A DNA stretch of 64,000 bases from Prorocentrum cordatum (Eukaryota; Sar; Dinophyceae; Prorocentrales; Prorocentraceae). Location: assembly GCA_963575745.1 (NCBI GenBank), contig CAUYUJ010020281.1, forward strand, positions 1,408,869-1,472,868. Direction: 5' to 3'. The position numbers were made by a program, and so were the translations under genes. The notes under the pieces were generated by a model, which was given only the letters and a program-made list of their open reading frames with translations, did not search any database and was not told the origin of the DNA. Positions 21,089 to 31,056 of the stretch are shown piece by piece. How positions within the stretch are numbered: the first letter of the stretch is position 1; the number at the start of each line of letters is the position of its first letter.

Positions 21089-21131
21089 TGTTGTTGTTGT
21101 TGTTGCTGTTGGTGTTATTGTTATTGTCGTT

Positions 21132-21177
<46 letters not shown>

Positions 21178-21278
21178 TTAGTGTTGTTGTTGCTGTTGTT
21201 GTTGTTGTTGTTGCTGTTGTTGTTGTTGTTGTTGTCGTTGTCGTTGATGTTGTTGTGGTTGTTGTTGTTTGTTGTCGT
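21089..21278 (+). repeat. (GTT)n / (GTC)n microsatellite
   Basis: GTTGTTGTT with GCT and ATT variants, a GTCGTCGTC block at 21136-21178, then GTTGTT again. Confidence 0.95.
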
Positions 21279-21282
21279 CGTC

Positions 21283-21482
21283 CCACCCGCAACCCACCCC
21301 GCGACCCAGCCGCGACTCAACCCGCGACCCACCCGCGACCCACCCGCCACCCACCCGCGACCCACTCCGCGACCCACCCGCGACCCACCGCGCGACCCAT
21401 CTGCAACCCATCCACGACCCACCCGCGACCCACGCCGCGACCCACCCGCGACTTACTCGCGACCCATCCCGCGACCCACCCT
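21283..21482 (+). repeat. CGACCCACCCG minisatellite, second array
   Basis: Units of 10-11 bases as in the 12.3-kb array. Confidence 0.9.
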
Positions 21483-21504
21483 CACGGGGGGAAAGAACAG
21501 ATAA

Positions 21505-21655
21505 GAACAGTCGGACCCGACAACTGACGTTTACTAAACGGCCCTGGGCGTTGACTATACAGCCCTGCCCTGTTCGATTCGTTCGTTGTGTGCGTTTACA
21601 AAACGGCTTCGCTTGTCGGGGTGATTATTATGGGGTGGATTTTGTCCTCTACACC
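21505..21655 (+). repeat. Dispersed repeat family N, copy 2
   Basis: AACGGCCCTGGGCGTTGACTA, AAAACGGCTTCGCTTGTCGG and GGGGTGGATTTTG in order. Homologous in inverse orientation to 1474-1625. Confidence 0.7.
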
Positions 21656-21728
21656 CGCGACCCACCCGCGACCCAACATCGACCCACCCGCGACCCATTT
21701 GCGACCAACCCGCGACCCACCCGCGACG
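21655..21728 (+). repeat. CGACCCACCCG minisatellite, third array
   Basis: About seven units of 10-11 bases, directly followed by unit O as at 12.6 kb. Confidence 0.85.
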
Positions 21729-21886
21729 TACCCACATTGGTTTAACGAAAAAATCGGCGCCTGCGGCGGACTCGTTGTATAACTTGTGGAACTTTGGCGC
21801 CTGCGGCGGGCTTCTCCAGAGTCTCGCAAACTGCCGACGTCCCCACCGCCCCCTCACTCTTGTCCGCATCTGCGGGGTGCTGCGCA
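21729..21886 (+). repeat. Dispersed unit O, copy 2
   Basis: CCCACATTGGTTTAACGAAA, TGGAACTTTGGCGCC, GGCTTCTCCAGAGTCTCGCA and TGTCCGCATCTGCGGGGTGC match 12609-12775 in order. Confidence 0.8.
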
Positions 21887-22035
21887 GTGAGTGAGACGAT
21901 GAAGAATATGAAGGTCGAGTGACCGAATGATCGACCATGGGAAACGTGCAGCAACGCCCTGCGTAGAGCGCATGGCTGATACATCAGGCCAGTGCCTGCA
22001 AGATGATGGTGCGACCACGCTGTTCCCCCACCCTT

Positions 22036-22229
22036 GGCTACACGCAAGAGTGACCCTGGGTAAGAGTGACCCTTGGCGCGCGGTTTTGGGGGGGCCGCGG
22101 GGGGAGCAAACTGGGACCAAACACAAGCGCGCAAGACGCTACCTTCGCATCGCGTTCGGCGATTGGGGGACACGAATGGGCCCGCACCAACGGTCGCTAC
22201 GGCGAGGGGCCACTCTTACGTGTAGTCGA
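22036..22229 (+). mobile_element. Inverted-repeat family D, copy D2
   Basis: The left end GGCTACACGCAAGAGTGACC and the reverse complement of the right end, TCGACTACACGTAAGAGTGGCC, are inverted repeats. The interior has GCGCGGTTTTGGGGGGGCC and ACCAAACACAAGCGCGCAAG, shared with copy D3. Confidence 0.75.
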
Positions 22230-22279
22230 GAATTGGGGCTGTTAGACGTTTGGGAGCGACTCCCGACACGCCTCGCCCA

Positions 22280-22460
22280 GTCCGCATGCAGCGGCCGCCA
22301 AGCCCTACGAGTCCTGGCCGATCCCTGGGACCCCTCCCGCCCCGCGATCCCTGCATAGTGCCGCGGCCGCCAGGCTTCCAGAGCCCAGAGCGGTCCCCGA
22401 GGACCCTGCCTCGCCCGTCCTGCGTACCGCGGCCGCCAGGCCCTACGAGGCCCCAGGTGA
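22280..22460 (+). repeat. ~70-bp repeat around CGCGGCCGCCAGGC, three copies
   Basis: GCGGCCGCCAAGCCCTACGAG (22288), CGCGGCCGCCAGGCTTCCAGAG (about 22360) and CGCGGCCGCCAGGCCCTACGAG (about 22428) recur with CCTGG/GGTCCC words between. Confidence 0.6.
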
Positions 22461-22466
22461 TCACTG

Positions 22467-22700
22467 GTATTCAGGGAAGCGAACTCTATACACCGACGCT
22501 TTTTTCCGACCCTGCGCTGAAATTCGCACAAGAACGCGGTCCTGGTGTATACGGGATCCTGGTGTATACATTTTTCTGTGTTTCCCGTAGAAAACGGGGG
22601 AAAAATATACACCAAACCACCCCGACGTCGCCCCCGACCCTCAAAAATTCCGGGGACTGCCAAACAGCCCGCCACTGATAATCTATATGTTCCAGTTTCC
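22467..22700 (+). mobile_element. Dispersed element family I, copy 1 (uninterrupted)
   Basis: GCGAACTCTATACACCGACGC, CGGTCCTGGTGTATA, ATCCTGGTGTATACAT, ATACACCA...CCCCGACGTCGCCCCCGACCC and CAGCCCGCCACTGATAAT occur in order. The copy at 51.8-52.3 kb is the same but split by a family G insertion, so this copy serves as the empty site. Confidence 0.7.
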
Positions 22701-23518
22701 GAGTATTGTCATCACCGCTGTCGTCGCCCCCGTCATCAGTGGACCAGCACCATCACCAGCATTACCGCCGTCGTCGCCGACGGTCGTCGTCACCATCATC
22801 ACCCGCTCGCCCGAGTCACAGATCTGCATGATAAGGCTCCTCGCACTGTTGCGCCAGCGGAGCCTTGCCAAGAATCGCGGGTGGGCGGGTGAAATGATTG
22901 TTCGAACATTGGAAGTGACGACTCCAAGACCTGAAACATAACATGTACCAGCAGACGTTGCGGTCCTACCTTGCGCCGCACATATTGCACCCAACAACTT
23001 CCAACGCATAGCTTGCACTGCAAATGCTGCACCGCATAGAATGCACATCGAGAATACAATAACAGACTGTTTGGTGTTTGGGGCTCACGCTGGCAGACGT
23101 TTCGAAAACGGCACTGGGTCCAAACTCACAAGTGTAGTTATCTTGCCGCTAAACTATCCTTGACAGCAGCCTGTCATCAATGTCACACACAAGCATGGCA
23201 TAATGTGGCGAGCGAGACCGCGGACCTCCAACAACTGCGCACATGGAGGCCAGCAAGAGGCACATCAAACACAGCTATCCTTACATCGGCATGGCTGCAT
23301 GGCTCTTGCATGCTTTGCTCATGGCGTGACCAAGCGAGGCACGCAGCCACGCAACTCACCGCACAAACTTGCCAACGGCGGGAAACATGACATGATGACA
23401 ACCGGCATCATCATCATCATCATCCACGTGTCGGGTTCCGGAAAACCTCTACGAAACAAACAGGTGCAACTCTTGGAGTGATCATCGGCTACATGTAATA
23501 GAGCGACCCCAGGCTTGG
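22701..23518. other. Unassigned stretch with CATCACCGCCGTCGTC-type microsatellite
   Basis: 22705-22800 is a degenerate CAT/CAC/CGT/CGC trinucleotide tract. The rest to 23518 is unique, near-balanced sequence without a recognised gene. Confidence 0.35.
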
Positions 23519-23667
23519 GTCGGCCGTGTCCTGCTACAGGCGGTGTTTGCACGAGAAAGAAAAATTGTCAAACAATGCCCCTAAAATAGTCAAGCATAGT
23601 CAAACATCGTCCCCAGACATGTTTTTACTGCTTTTGAGCATTCCTCCTGTAGAGGGACAGGCACGAC
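23519..23667 (+). mobile_element. MITE family A, copy A4
   Basis: The left end GTCGGCCGTGTCCTGCTACAGG and right end CCTGTAGAGGGACAGGCACGAC are inverted repeats. The interior has AATTGTCAAACAATGCCCC and CATCGTCCCCAGAC. Length 149 bases. Confidence 0.8.
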
Positions 23668-23765
23668 TTACAGTACCGCTCTGCGTGCTTTTGGGTGTAG
23701 CTGCCCCGCGACCCCCGAAAGCCGCGCACCAATCGGGGGGAACGAACGGGCGGGATAGCAAAGGA

Positions 23766-23961
23766 TGTTCCAACCTACTGTAGCCTTGCTCGCCAGAAAG
23801 AATTCCGAGCCCCAGAAAAATATAGAAACTCTAGGGTTTTCACGTGTCGGTCCCTGGGAGACACTCGTCCGACACTTTTTCGACACTCGTTTGACACTTC
23901 TCCGGGTGCTCGAAGTTATTTCTGGGATGTGGTCCTTACGTACGATGGGGGCAACATTAGG
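23766..23961 (+). mobile_element. Dispersed element family E, copy 1
   Basis: GTTCCAACCTACTGTAGCC, CCAGAAAGAATTCCGAG, TTTTCACGTGTCGG, GAGACACTCGT, GGTGCTCGAAGTTAT, GGGATGTGGTCC and GATGGGGGCAACAT occur in order and match 47536-47740 along the full ~200 bases. Ends carry short inverted GTTGC. Confidence 0.75.
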
Positions 23962-23965
23962 GCAG

Positions 23966-24097
23966 GGTAGAGCATCAGCTCACGTAGCTGATTTTCCCAG
24001 CGCCTCCCGGCGCCGGGAGGCGCCCATGGTATCGAGGAGTGGGCCCGGCGGCGTGGCCGAAACCAGCCGCTTGCAGCAGCTTTCGTAGCTCCCCCTT
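23966..24097 (+). repeat. Dispersed repeat family C, copy 3
   Basis: CAGCTCACGTAGCTGATTTTCC, GCGCCGGGAGGCGCCCATGG, ATCGAGGAGTGGGCCC, GAAACCAGC, TGCAGCAGCTTTCGTAGC, followed by CTTATCCCCCC. Confidence 0.75.
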
Positions 24098-24194
24098 TCC
24101 TTATCCCCCCCCTGTCGTTCGGTCCGAACCAGAGGTCACTCCGGCGCAAGGTCACCCCAACGCGTGGCCAAGCATTTTTCGGCCAACTCCTGCT

Positions 24195-24375
24195 TCGACT
24201 ACACGCAAGAGTGACCCTGGGTAAGAGTGACCTTTGGTGCGCGGTTTTTTTTGGGGGGGGCCGCGGGGGGACCAAACACGAGGGCGCAAGACGCTACTAC
24301 AGCATCGCGCTCGGAGACCGGGGGACCGCGCACCAAAGGTCACTCTGGCGAAAGGTCACTCTTACGTCTAGTCGA
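24195..24375 (+). mobile_element. Inverted-repeat family D, copy D3
   Basis: The left end TCGACTACACGCAAGAGTGACC and the reverse complement of the right end, TCGACTAGACGTAAGAGTGACC, match at 20 of 22 positions. The interior repeats AAGAGTGACC and GGTCACTC words near both ends. Length 181 bases. Confidence 0.8.
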
Positions 24376-24667
24376 CTGCTGGCCTCCCCCCGGCCTCCGC
24401 CGGCACAAGCGGCCTCGTTCTGCTTCCGCCGACCCCCGCCGGGGACGAGGTGCCACCCTCCGTCGAGCATCCGAAGCGGGAGGCCCCTTCTGGGGCGCCC
24501 CGCCAGGCCTTCGTCGTCGGTCGTCAGCTCCCCCGGCTCCGACGGCGCCTGGCCCGCGGTGCGGCAGCTGGGAGCAGCGAGGGGCTGGGCCAGGCTCCGG
24601 CCGAGGAGGGGAGGGCCCGCGAAGGGGCCGAGGAGGAGCAGCGGAGGGGCGGGAGGGGCAAGGCCGA
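24376..24667. other. GC-rich spacer beside LINE-1
   Basis: GC-rich sequence becoming purine-rich (GAGGAGCAGCGGAGGGGCGGGAG, abbreviated) and ending in the GGA tract next to LINE-1. No gene recognised. Confidence 0.4.
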
Positions 24668-24694
24668 AGGAGGAGGAGGAGGAGGAGGAGGATT
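24668..24694 (+). repeat. (GGA)n tract at the 3' edge of LINE-1
   Basis: About nine GGA units. On the LINE-1 sense (minus) strand this is (TCC)n, joined directly to a run of seven A at the element's 3' end. See the matching tract at 31081-31107. Confidence 0.9.
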
Positions 24695-24724
24695 TTTTTA
24701 AACAAGGACGGCCACGAGGAAGAG

Positions 24725-27700
24725 TTAAAGGAGAGACCAGGGCCCCGTCACGACTGTAACCCCTGGGCGCTTCGGATGTTTGCCCCTCGCAATAAGCTTC
24801 CAATTGTCTAGGGTGTGACGGGTAGGCCTGTCGCAGCTCTTGGACAGCCCTCGAATCCGTCCATGGCTCGAGTAGCATTTACACTTGAGACAGACAGTGA
24901 GAAGCGCATCATCACTGCACTCGAGCGAAACACAACTATGATTCAGAGTGCGAAGGGACGAGGTGGTCAGGCCATGCACTTGGGTACATTCTCCAGGTGG
25001 GGGCGCACTCGTTCCTCGACGGACTCTATTGCAATTCAAACACAGGAAAAACCCACGCAGTCTCTGCCACTCGTGACCTGGAGGAGGGGGTGGGGCCTCG
25101 GGGAGGTCACGACGAGGGGGGCGTATAAGCTCGACCTCAGAGAGGTCGAGCTTCGGCCAGAGTGGGAGAAGCGTGGCAGCTAGATTACATACTTGTTTTG
25201 AAACCTTAATCTTACGCTGGAGCTCCTGTTCGTCCTGTTCGGACCAGGACGGGTGCATGTTAGCTCCAGCGCGAGCGGCGGCGGCGGCAGCAGAATTCCC
25301 GAGTCGACGCCACCGCTCTGGGAAATCTAAATCCGCTTCGTTAGGGTCCAGATGGGCTTTGACCTTCACCACACCATTCACCCCTTTTGACCCTTGTTGG
25401 TAGTACTGCATCATTCCAACATAAGGCCTGAAATAGCAAAGCTGCTGCTCAAGTGGCTGCTCGCTCTGCTTAACTACACTGAGGCAGTCTGAGTAAATAT
25501 CACTAGAACCTACAAGCTGAATAGATGCCATTGCTAAGCTGTAGAATTCTCCAGCTTGGGGGGAGGCCGTAAGTGGGGTCGGGACGGGTCCGAACAGCCT
25601 GCCTTCCACCTCGCCTCCTGCCCTCAACTGCACAACTCCCCACCCCGCACGTTGAAGCTCAGGAACAATGTGCCTGCTACAGCTCCCGTCAATGAAAATG
25701 CTCCCCTGGAAATCGGCATCCGTTCTGATTTCGTCGGCCCACTTCATGTCGGACGTTCCAGCCTTCGCTGGTCGGGGGTGCTTATCTCTAGGGTACTCGA
25801 ACGAACCTCGACTGTGCAAGAGCTGCTCGACTGGCCCTTCCGAAGCAAGAGCCTGGTTAATGTCAGACTGTTCAACAATTTCAAGCCGCTGGTCTTGGCA
25901 ACTTGAACATTCCCACAGCCGGTGGAGCTCCGAGTCGTCGCATTCCTGGCATAGCGCACACTTAGTGGACAGGACTTGATACCCACAATCCTTCGCGCGA
26001 CTCGGAGTCCAAATCGTTCCGCAGACCAACGATTTCACACATCCGCGCCCGAGCGGAGTCGATCGCTTGGACTGAATCTTCGCTCGAGGCACGTCGAGGC
26101 ACAATCGGGGAAAATCCACATTCGCTTTACTACTCGCGTCGCGGTCTAGAGACCTAAGCACGGCACAGAACAGCATGCCCTTGAGGAGTGAGGGAGAGAC
26201 GAACGTCAGCACCACCTCCTCCTCGAAATCACTCCTCAACGTAACAAAATCCTTCATGTCCCGCGATATCCTCCTAAGCGAAAGCTTGAGGGCCGACAGC
26301 GGGCCCTTGACCGCTCTCCACTCCGTCACATCCTCCCCCTGGTACCCAATCTCCCACGCCGTCCTCAACTCCTGAAACGTGAAGCTGCACGGGTACGAGC
26401 GGGTGTGAGCCGCCCAGATCTCCTTCGCATATCGAAGAACCGGGGCCACTTCGCATCTCCAGGATGGGACATCCTCCAGAATCATGAGCGAGGTGAGAGA
26501 TCGGCCAGCAGCCTGCGGGCGGAGGACCTTGCCTGCCGACTGCCTGATTAAATGAGCTTCTCGATCGGAGATACCGTGAACTGCTGCTCCATACCCTATG
26601 CAGGGCAGCGTGCCAGAAACGAAGATCCTTTTAGCGTACCTGCCCAAGGTCTGCCCGATCCCCCTGAGTTCTCTGGTCTGTTTCTTGAACTTATGTAATC
26701 TGATCGTGAACTTTTTGGCTCTGTTTCGGGTCCTTCGAGGCTTCCCCACGGTGTCGTCGATCCCCAAATTTGTGGCACTCTCAACAACTGGGCCAGCAAG
26801 CTCTCCTAAAAATTCCCTGAGCTCGTGAGCCACATGCTTGCCGGAGCAGACGAAATTGGCTTTGTCTCGAGAAACTTCGCAGCCTAACTCCGTGACGAAC
26901 ATTTGGTAGAGGGCAGCCGAGAACTCCTTGATATTCCTAACAACCTCCTTCGCTTTGCCTACGCTGTTCAGTCCAGTGTCGCCAATATACTGGTCAATGT
27001 TCACTGAGGCTGGGGGTCTGGAGATCAGCTTATCGCATGGGCCTAGCATGTAGATCCTGACGAAGGTGGTCGCGAAACTACATCCTGCAATGACTCCTAG
27101 TAGAGCGTAATGAGGTCCAGATACCATGGACGGGATGCAAAGGCATCGAGCGCTGCGATCTTTGTTGGCGCACAGCTGGGCGATGGCCATGGGGAACCCG
27201 GAAACCTTGCACTGGTCCAGTAGCCGATCTAACTGGAATGTCTCGTAGAATTTCGTCATATCCCAGAGCAGCGTCGCAGATGCGTCTCCTCTGGAGGTGC
27301 CTGCTTCAGATCGCAGGGCCTGGCGCCATACGACGTCGCAGGCGGCCGCAAACTTAGATCCTGCGAAACATGGTCTCATGTGTGACATGTCCCATTGTTG
27401 GGCGTAGACCCTTCTGCAACGTCCCCAAGGCCTAAAAAGGGAAACAAACAACCCGATCGGACGCCAACCCCCCGCGGGCTTCATCAGGAGGGCCACCTGG
27501 ATCACACGTATTTGCGAAGGCAACGTGGACAGGATTTCGACCAGGGAAAACAAGAGGGACACCACTGAGGGGGCTTCATCAGTGAGCCAACTGTAATGCT
27601 TCATGTGAAACCCATCCGCACTCTGGGCCGAGCGGACAGGGTACCTGGACGAGACCCCGCTTATGAAGGCTGGCTCCAGCCGCGGGAGGGCTTCTTGCAC

Positions 27701-28186
27701 CCCTTGGAAACCGCGGCCCAGGAGAGGGGTGGCAGTGGCTTTCCACAAGCTGCTGAATCGCTCGGATTCCGTGCGCAGAAGGGCCAACGGGTCGGAGATA
27801 ACAAGGCCTCCAGCGCTTAAAGTGGTGGTGGGCTTCCACCCTGGCGCTGGCTTCCTGGCAAGGTGCGCATTTCTGCCCCCTCTGTCGATATTTGACAAGA
27901 GCATTTTTTTCCATCCCGTCCTGGCCCCCTCCTGGGTCCTGGCCTTCACCTCCTCGTACTCATTCTCCACCTTAGCCAGAAAAGGTGCCACCTCGGTGCT
28001 GTCCAACCCTCCGGGTGAACGAGCCGCTGAGGCGAGCACAGATGCTTCATCAAGCGTGCTCTTGTAGGCACCGATGCCGTCGAGCACAAACTTCGGCGGC
28101 GGCGCCCACTCGCCGCGCACAGAGGGCAGCTCCTTGCCCGCCTGAAAAAAAGGCAGAACACCTGCCTTACTCGGTTGTCCAGCCAC
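24725..28186 (-). pseudogene. LINE-1 ORF2 part: reverse transcriptase, CCHC knuckle, RNase H
   Basis: This 1153-codon frame copies element RNA at a nicked target (target-primed reverse transcription), as known for LINE proteins. Seen in it: the fingers-region block GGWRPIGL at residues 239-246; motif A WDMTKFYE at 308-315; an unusual motif B AGCSFATTFV at 367-376; the catalytic box YIGD at 400-403, where a GGC codon (Gly) replaces the first Asp; a knuckle with C743, C746, H755 and C760; RNase H FIDGS at 831-835, AGEFYSL at 878-884, YSDCLS at 898-903 and KAHLDP at 943-948, with LGNSAAAA at 962-969 where a D is expected; and C-terminal Cys pairs at 1049/1052 and 1099/1102. The first codon is GTG. 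The true frame enters from upstream through a break at the T7 run (28145-28151). It is probably catalytically dead. Confidence 0.92.
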
Positions 28187-28490
28187 TTCATGGCTGCCAT
28201 TTCTGGGTACCTAAGGGGGTCCGTCTCGGCGTTAACCACGGGGGCCCATTGGGGCTCAGGCGGCTTGCCACGACTTCCATAACAACAAAGATCCACTTGT
28301 CCAACCTTCGAAAATTCAGTTTCAGCCTTGTTGGCGAACTTTTTGTATGAGATGTCAAGGCCGCGGGTCGCCTTTTGCACCAGACCTTTTTCAGCCGCGC
28401 CCAGCACGTGGTGACAGAAATCCACAACCGAGTCCCAGGCAAGGGGGGGCGGTCGGGGGGCCGATAGGCCTAACGGTCGGAATCCTAGGG
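28146..28490 (-). pseudogene. LINE-1 ORF2 linker between endonuclease and RT, out of frame
   Basis: In a third frame the minus strand reads a plausible protein segment (DFCHHVLGAAEKGLVQKATR, then SYKKFANKAETEF and WAPVVNAETDP). It bridges the end of the endonuclease frame and the start of the RT frame. The downstream break coincides with the T7 run at 28145-28151. The upstream break lies in or before the C-runs at about 28446-28460. Two opposite shifts would restore one continuous ORF2, so these look like slippage mutations or assembly errors in homopolymers. Confidence 0.65.
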
Positions 28491-29428
28491 TGGCGTCGGA
28501 ACTGCAAGGCTTGCAGATCGCACGCGCGCGGGAAAAGGGTCATCTGAACAGGCGTGTGGGTTTTGATGATGGTGGTGGTAACTCGCTCTATCGACTTGAC
28601 GACTTTACCCACTCCTGGCGAGACTACAAAATAGTCGATAATCGACTTGCCCCCTTGCCCAGTGTAGCAGGTGGCCTCGCAATCGGCTTTGACAAGTTCA
28701 CCGAGCTTTTGGGGGAAACCGCTTTCCATCAGCAGTTCGGGGGGAAGGTTAAAACCGGCGCCGACAATCGCCTCTTGCCCCAAAGTCCCTGCGCCCCCCC
28801 CGGCCTTACTCATAATGTCTAAATTTCGGTCCGACAGTCCTTCACCGTCGTGGAGGTAGAGCGAGGCGATGTTGATAGGAGTGGAGCTGGGGAGGTGGAC
28901 TGTAGCCAGCACCGCTCGGCCTTGGACCAGAACACCTGCACTCTCGCCTGTGCCGACAGCATGGTGCAGTCCTAGCCAAGAACGCGCCAGCACAGCAACT
29001 CCGCCTAGCGTGCCACCTCCTGGTCCAGGGGTAGCTGCTGCAAATATTCCTTTCCACTGATGCCTAACGAGCCAGCTGCTGGCCTCGTCAATGCCGTCCC
29101 CGCGCAAGTGGTGCTCTTGCACGGCAATGATGTGGGCTTGTGAAATTTCCAACCACTCCTCAATGGAACGCCAACTCGCACAGTTACACGTTTCGATGAT
29201 CAGGGAGAAGCTGTCGCGAGGTGGTGATGGAGGGACGCGGATGGGATCGCTCACGGCCTGGCCTGGGCCCGAACCTTTCCCCTCGGCCCACCCCTCGCTG
29301 GAAGAGGTCGAGAGCTCTGGGGCCCCTGAGCTTCGACAGACCAAATTAACTCGCCCCCCCCCCCCCCTGCGTGCTTGGGCCGCTCGCCCAGAGCCCAAGA
29401 GGGGGGGGGGGGATTCAGAAGAAACCAA
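28391..29428 (-). pseudogene. LINE-1 ORF2 part: apurinic-type endonuclease
   Basis: The 345-codon frame carries the endonuclease/exonuclease/phosphatase fold that nicks target DNA before reverse transcription. Motifs in order: ETCNCASW (79-86), the metal-binding Glu in VQEHHLR (103-109), GGVAVLA (142-148), VGAGFN (222-227), SIIDYFVVS (262-270) and KTHTPVQM (289-296). The usual GDxN is here AGFN, so its Asp is lost. The usual SDH is TH with the His kept. The stretch before residue 70 is Ser/Pro/Gly rich and probably linker. The C-rich run at 29353-29367 and G-run at 29401-29412 are likely sites of the frame break from the upstream region. It is probably inactive. Confidence 0.85.
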
Positions 29429-29550
29429 AAGTGTGGGACCCCAGGGAGCAACGCAGCCTCAGCCTGGAAACCTGGATCAGGCGGTCCCCTGGGGTACCCG
29501 AGATTATCCTACCATATCTGTTGTGGTCGCCCCCTTCAGTGCCAAGATAG

Positions 29551-30024
29551 CTACCTTGGCGGGGGCTCAGAATTCGTCCGCTTGTCCGCAGCTGGCGCCG
29601 TGTCAGCTTCCACCAGCTCCCTGGCGCGGGAGCGCACGTCGGTGGCCTTCCTGGCGGCAGAGGCCCCACCTCCGCTCGCCGAGGCAGGCTGGCTACCGTT
29701 GAGGAAGGCCTCAGCATCGGCTTCAGCGGCTGCATCCTCCAATTTGCTACAATGAGGCACAGCATGATTGAGATTAGCCTGTGCCGCCCCTGCCGCTGGA
29801 GGTCCAGTAGCTGGTGCCTGCGAGCGCGGAGGGGGAGCCGATGATGTCCTGCCTGCGCTGGATCCGCCAACCTCGCCAGTCTTCCTCTTCTTACCCATCC
29901 TGCTGATGTGGTCGGCGTGTTCTTTTTTGATGTTCTCGACAGTAGCAGGTGCCCCAGAGAATAACTCTTTAGCACACTTCTGAAGAGCCTCCTGCATAGT
30001 TCCCATGTGCCGACCAATCTCTGC
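29551..30024 (-). pseudogene. LINE-1 ORF1 C-terminal part beyond an in-frame TAG
   Basis: This stretch is in the same frame as ORF1 and separated from it only by a TAG at 30025-30027. Just after the stop the reading is hydrophilic and helical (MQEALQKCAKEL, ENIKKEHADHISRMGKKRK). It resembles the last 40 residues of LINE-2 ORF1 (LRKAAEELREAAP, KRKYAQAAAALGIKRARR). I infer that ORF1 originally ran through this point and that the TAG is a disabling mutation, unless it is read through. The rest to 29551 is Ala/Ser/Pro-rich and may match the low-complexity start of ORF2 in LINE-2. Confidence 0.65.
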
Positions 30025-30921
30025 CTAATCGTCGTCCGTCGCCTCGTACTCGTGCACGTCGAAGAAAGCGGCGGTGTCGAAAAACTCCTCAGGCTTGATC
30101 TCGCTGTTGACCAGGCGCGAGAGGCATATCATGGTGGTGGTGGGAGCTTTCGGTTGTACGATGCCGCCAGCCAACTCAGCCACAATATCACGGTAATATT
30201 TGTCCGCCTTGTCGAGTTCTTGCTGCACTTCGGTCACTCTAGCTTTTTGCTTCGAGACCATGCCCGGCAACTCCTCGAGCTTATCAGTCTCCTGCTGTAG
30301 CCGATCTTCCAAGGCCACCACCCGTGAATGAGCCGTTGGGGCCCTCTGCTGAACTGGGGTAGGCGCCTGAGATAGGTCATGATCTGCCAGCTGCTGCTTG
30401 TACTTCTCGACTGCGGCCTGGTCGCCCGCCTTCTCCGAGAGTGAAATGAGCTGCTCCAGCTCCTGCTTGGACAGATCTCCCTGGAAGCGAACTTTGCTGT
30501 TGTCACGAGAGCGAGCACCACCAGGAGCTGCAGGATCATCGCCGAGAGCCACGACCTGGCGAGCACCTCCACGTCCAGCAGCTGGGCGCCGAGGAGGAAG
30601 CCGAGGGGCAGCATCGTCGTCATCACGAAGAGCGCCCAATGCTGCTGTTTCTTCTCTTTCGGCCCGATCGGCTTTGCAATGCTTGCAATGATTGGGTCTG
30701 TCATCGTTCTTCTTGCATCCACACAGGCCGCACGTCCACCGTCGGGGGCGGGACTGCGGGCGCGGCGGGGGGCCTCCCCTGCTGCGCCCGTCGCCGCCGT
30801 AGGCGGCCGCCGCCTCCCAGCGGGACTGCGCGGCCTCGCGCCACGGCGCCGCTGGCCACCGCCCTCCACGAGCTGGCGGTCCATACCTCGGCGCGGCCCC
30901 TCCGCCGCGGCCGCGGTGCAT
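30025..30921 (-). CDS. LINE-1 ORF1 protein: single zinc finger plus coiled coil
   Basis: 298 codons. The ATG at 30921 is the first ATG after the spliced-leader remnants on this strand, which supports the start. Residues 1-60 are Gly/Arg/Pro-rich. A zinc-finger-like motif follows with W62, C64, C67, C79 and C82 (W-x-C-x2-C-x4-N-x6-C-x2-C), close to RanBP2-type fingers. Residues 150-260 are rich in Glu, Gln, Lys and Leu with heptad-like spacing and probably form a coiled coil. ORF1 proteins of LINEs bind element RNA and multimerise; the finger and coil fit that role, but that is inference. LINE-2 ORF1 has the same finger spacing. It ends at a TAG that is probably premature. Confidence 0.75.
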   Translation of the reverse strand: MHRGRGGGAAPRYGPPARGGRWPAAPWREAAQSRWEAAAAYGGDGRSRGGPPPRPQSRPRRWTCGLCGCKKNDDRPNHCKHCKADRAEREETAALGALRDDDDAAPRLPPRRPAAGRGGARQVVALGDDPAAPGGARSRDNSKVRFQGDLSKQELEQLISLSEKAGDQAAVEKYKQQLADHDLSQAPTPVQQRAPTAHSRVVALEDRLQQETDKLEELPGMVSKQKARVTEVQQELDKADKYYRDIVAELAGGIVQPKAPTTTMICLSRLVNSEIKPEEFFDTAAFFDVHEYEATDDD

Positions 30922-31056
30922 GGCGCGAGAGAAGTGTGGAGCGAAATTGTCTTAGAAATGACCGTGGCCAAAATGGCTCGCAGTCAACCAGCCGTTCTGA
31001 AGATTTGTGACTGCAAGCCCAGGAAGATTGGGCCAGAACGGCTTGAGCCAAAATGG
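30922..31056 (-). other. LINE-1 5' UTR with older spliced-leader remnants
   Basis: Between the leader and the ORF1 ATG. On the minus strand it starts with a 15-base truncated leader (31042-31056, CCATTTTGGCTCAAG). A third weaker match follows (31027-31041, CCGTTCTGGCCCAAT, 11 of 15). A fourth fragment, GCCATTTTGGCCAC, lies near 30967-30980. No upstream ATG. Confidence 0.7.
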
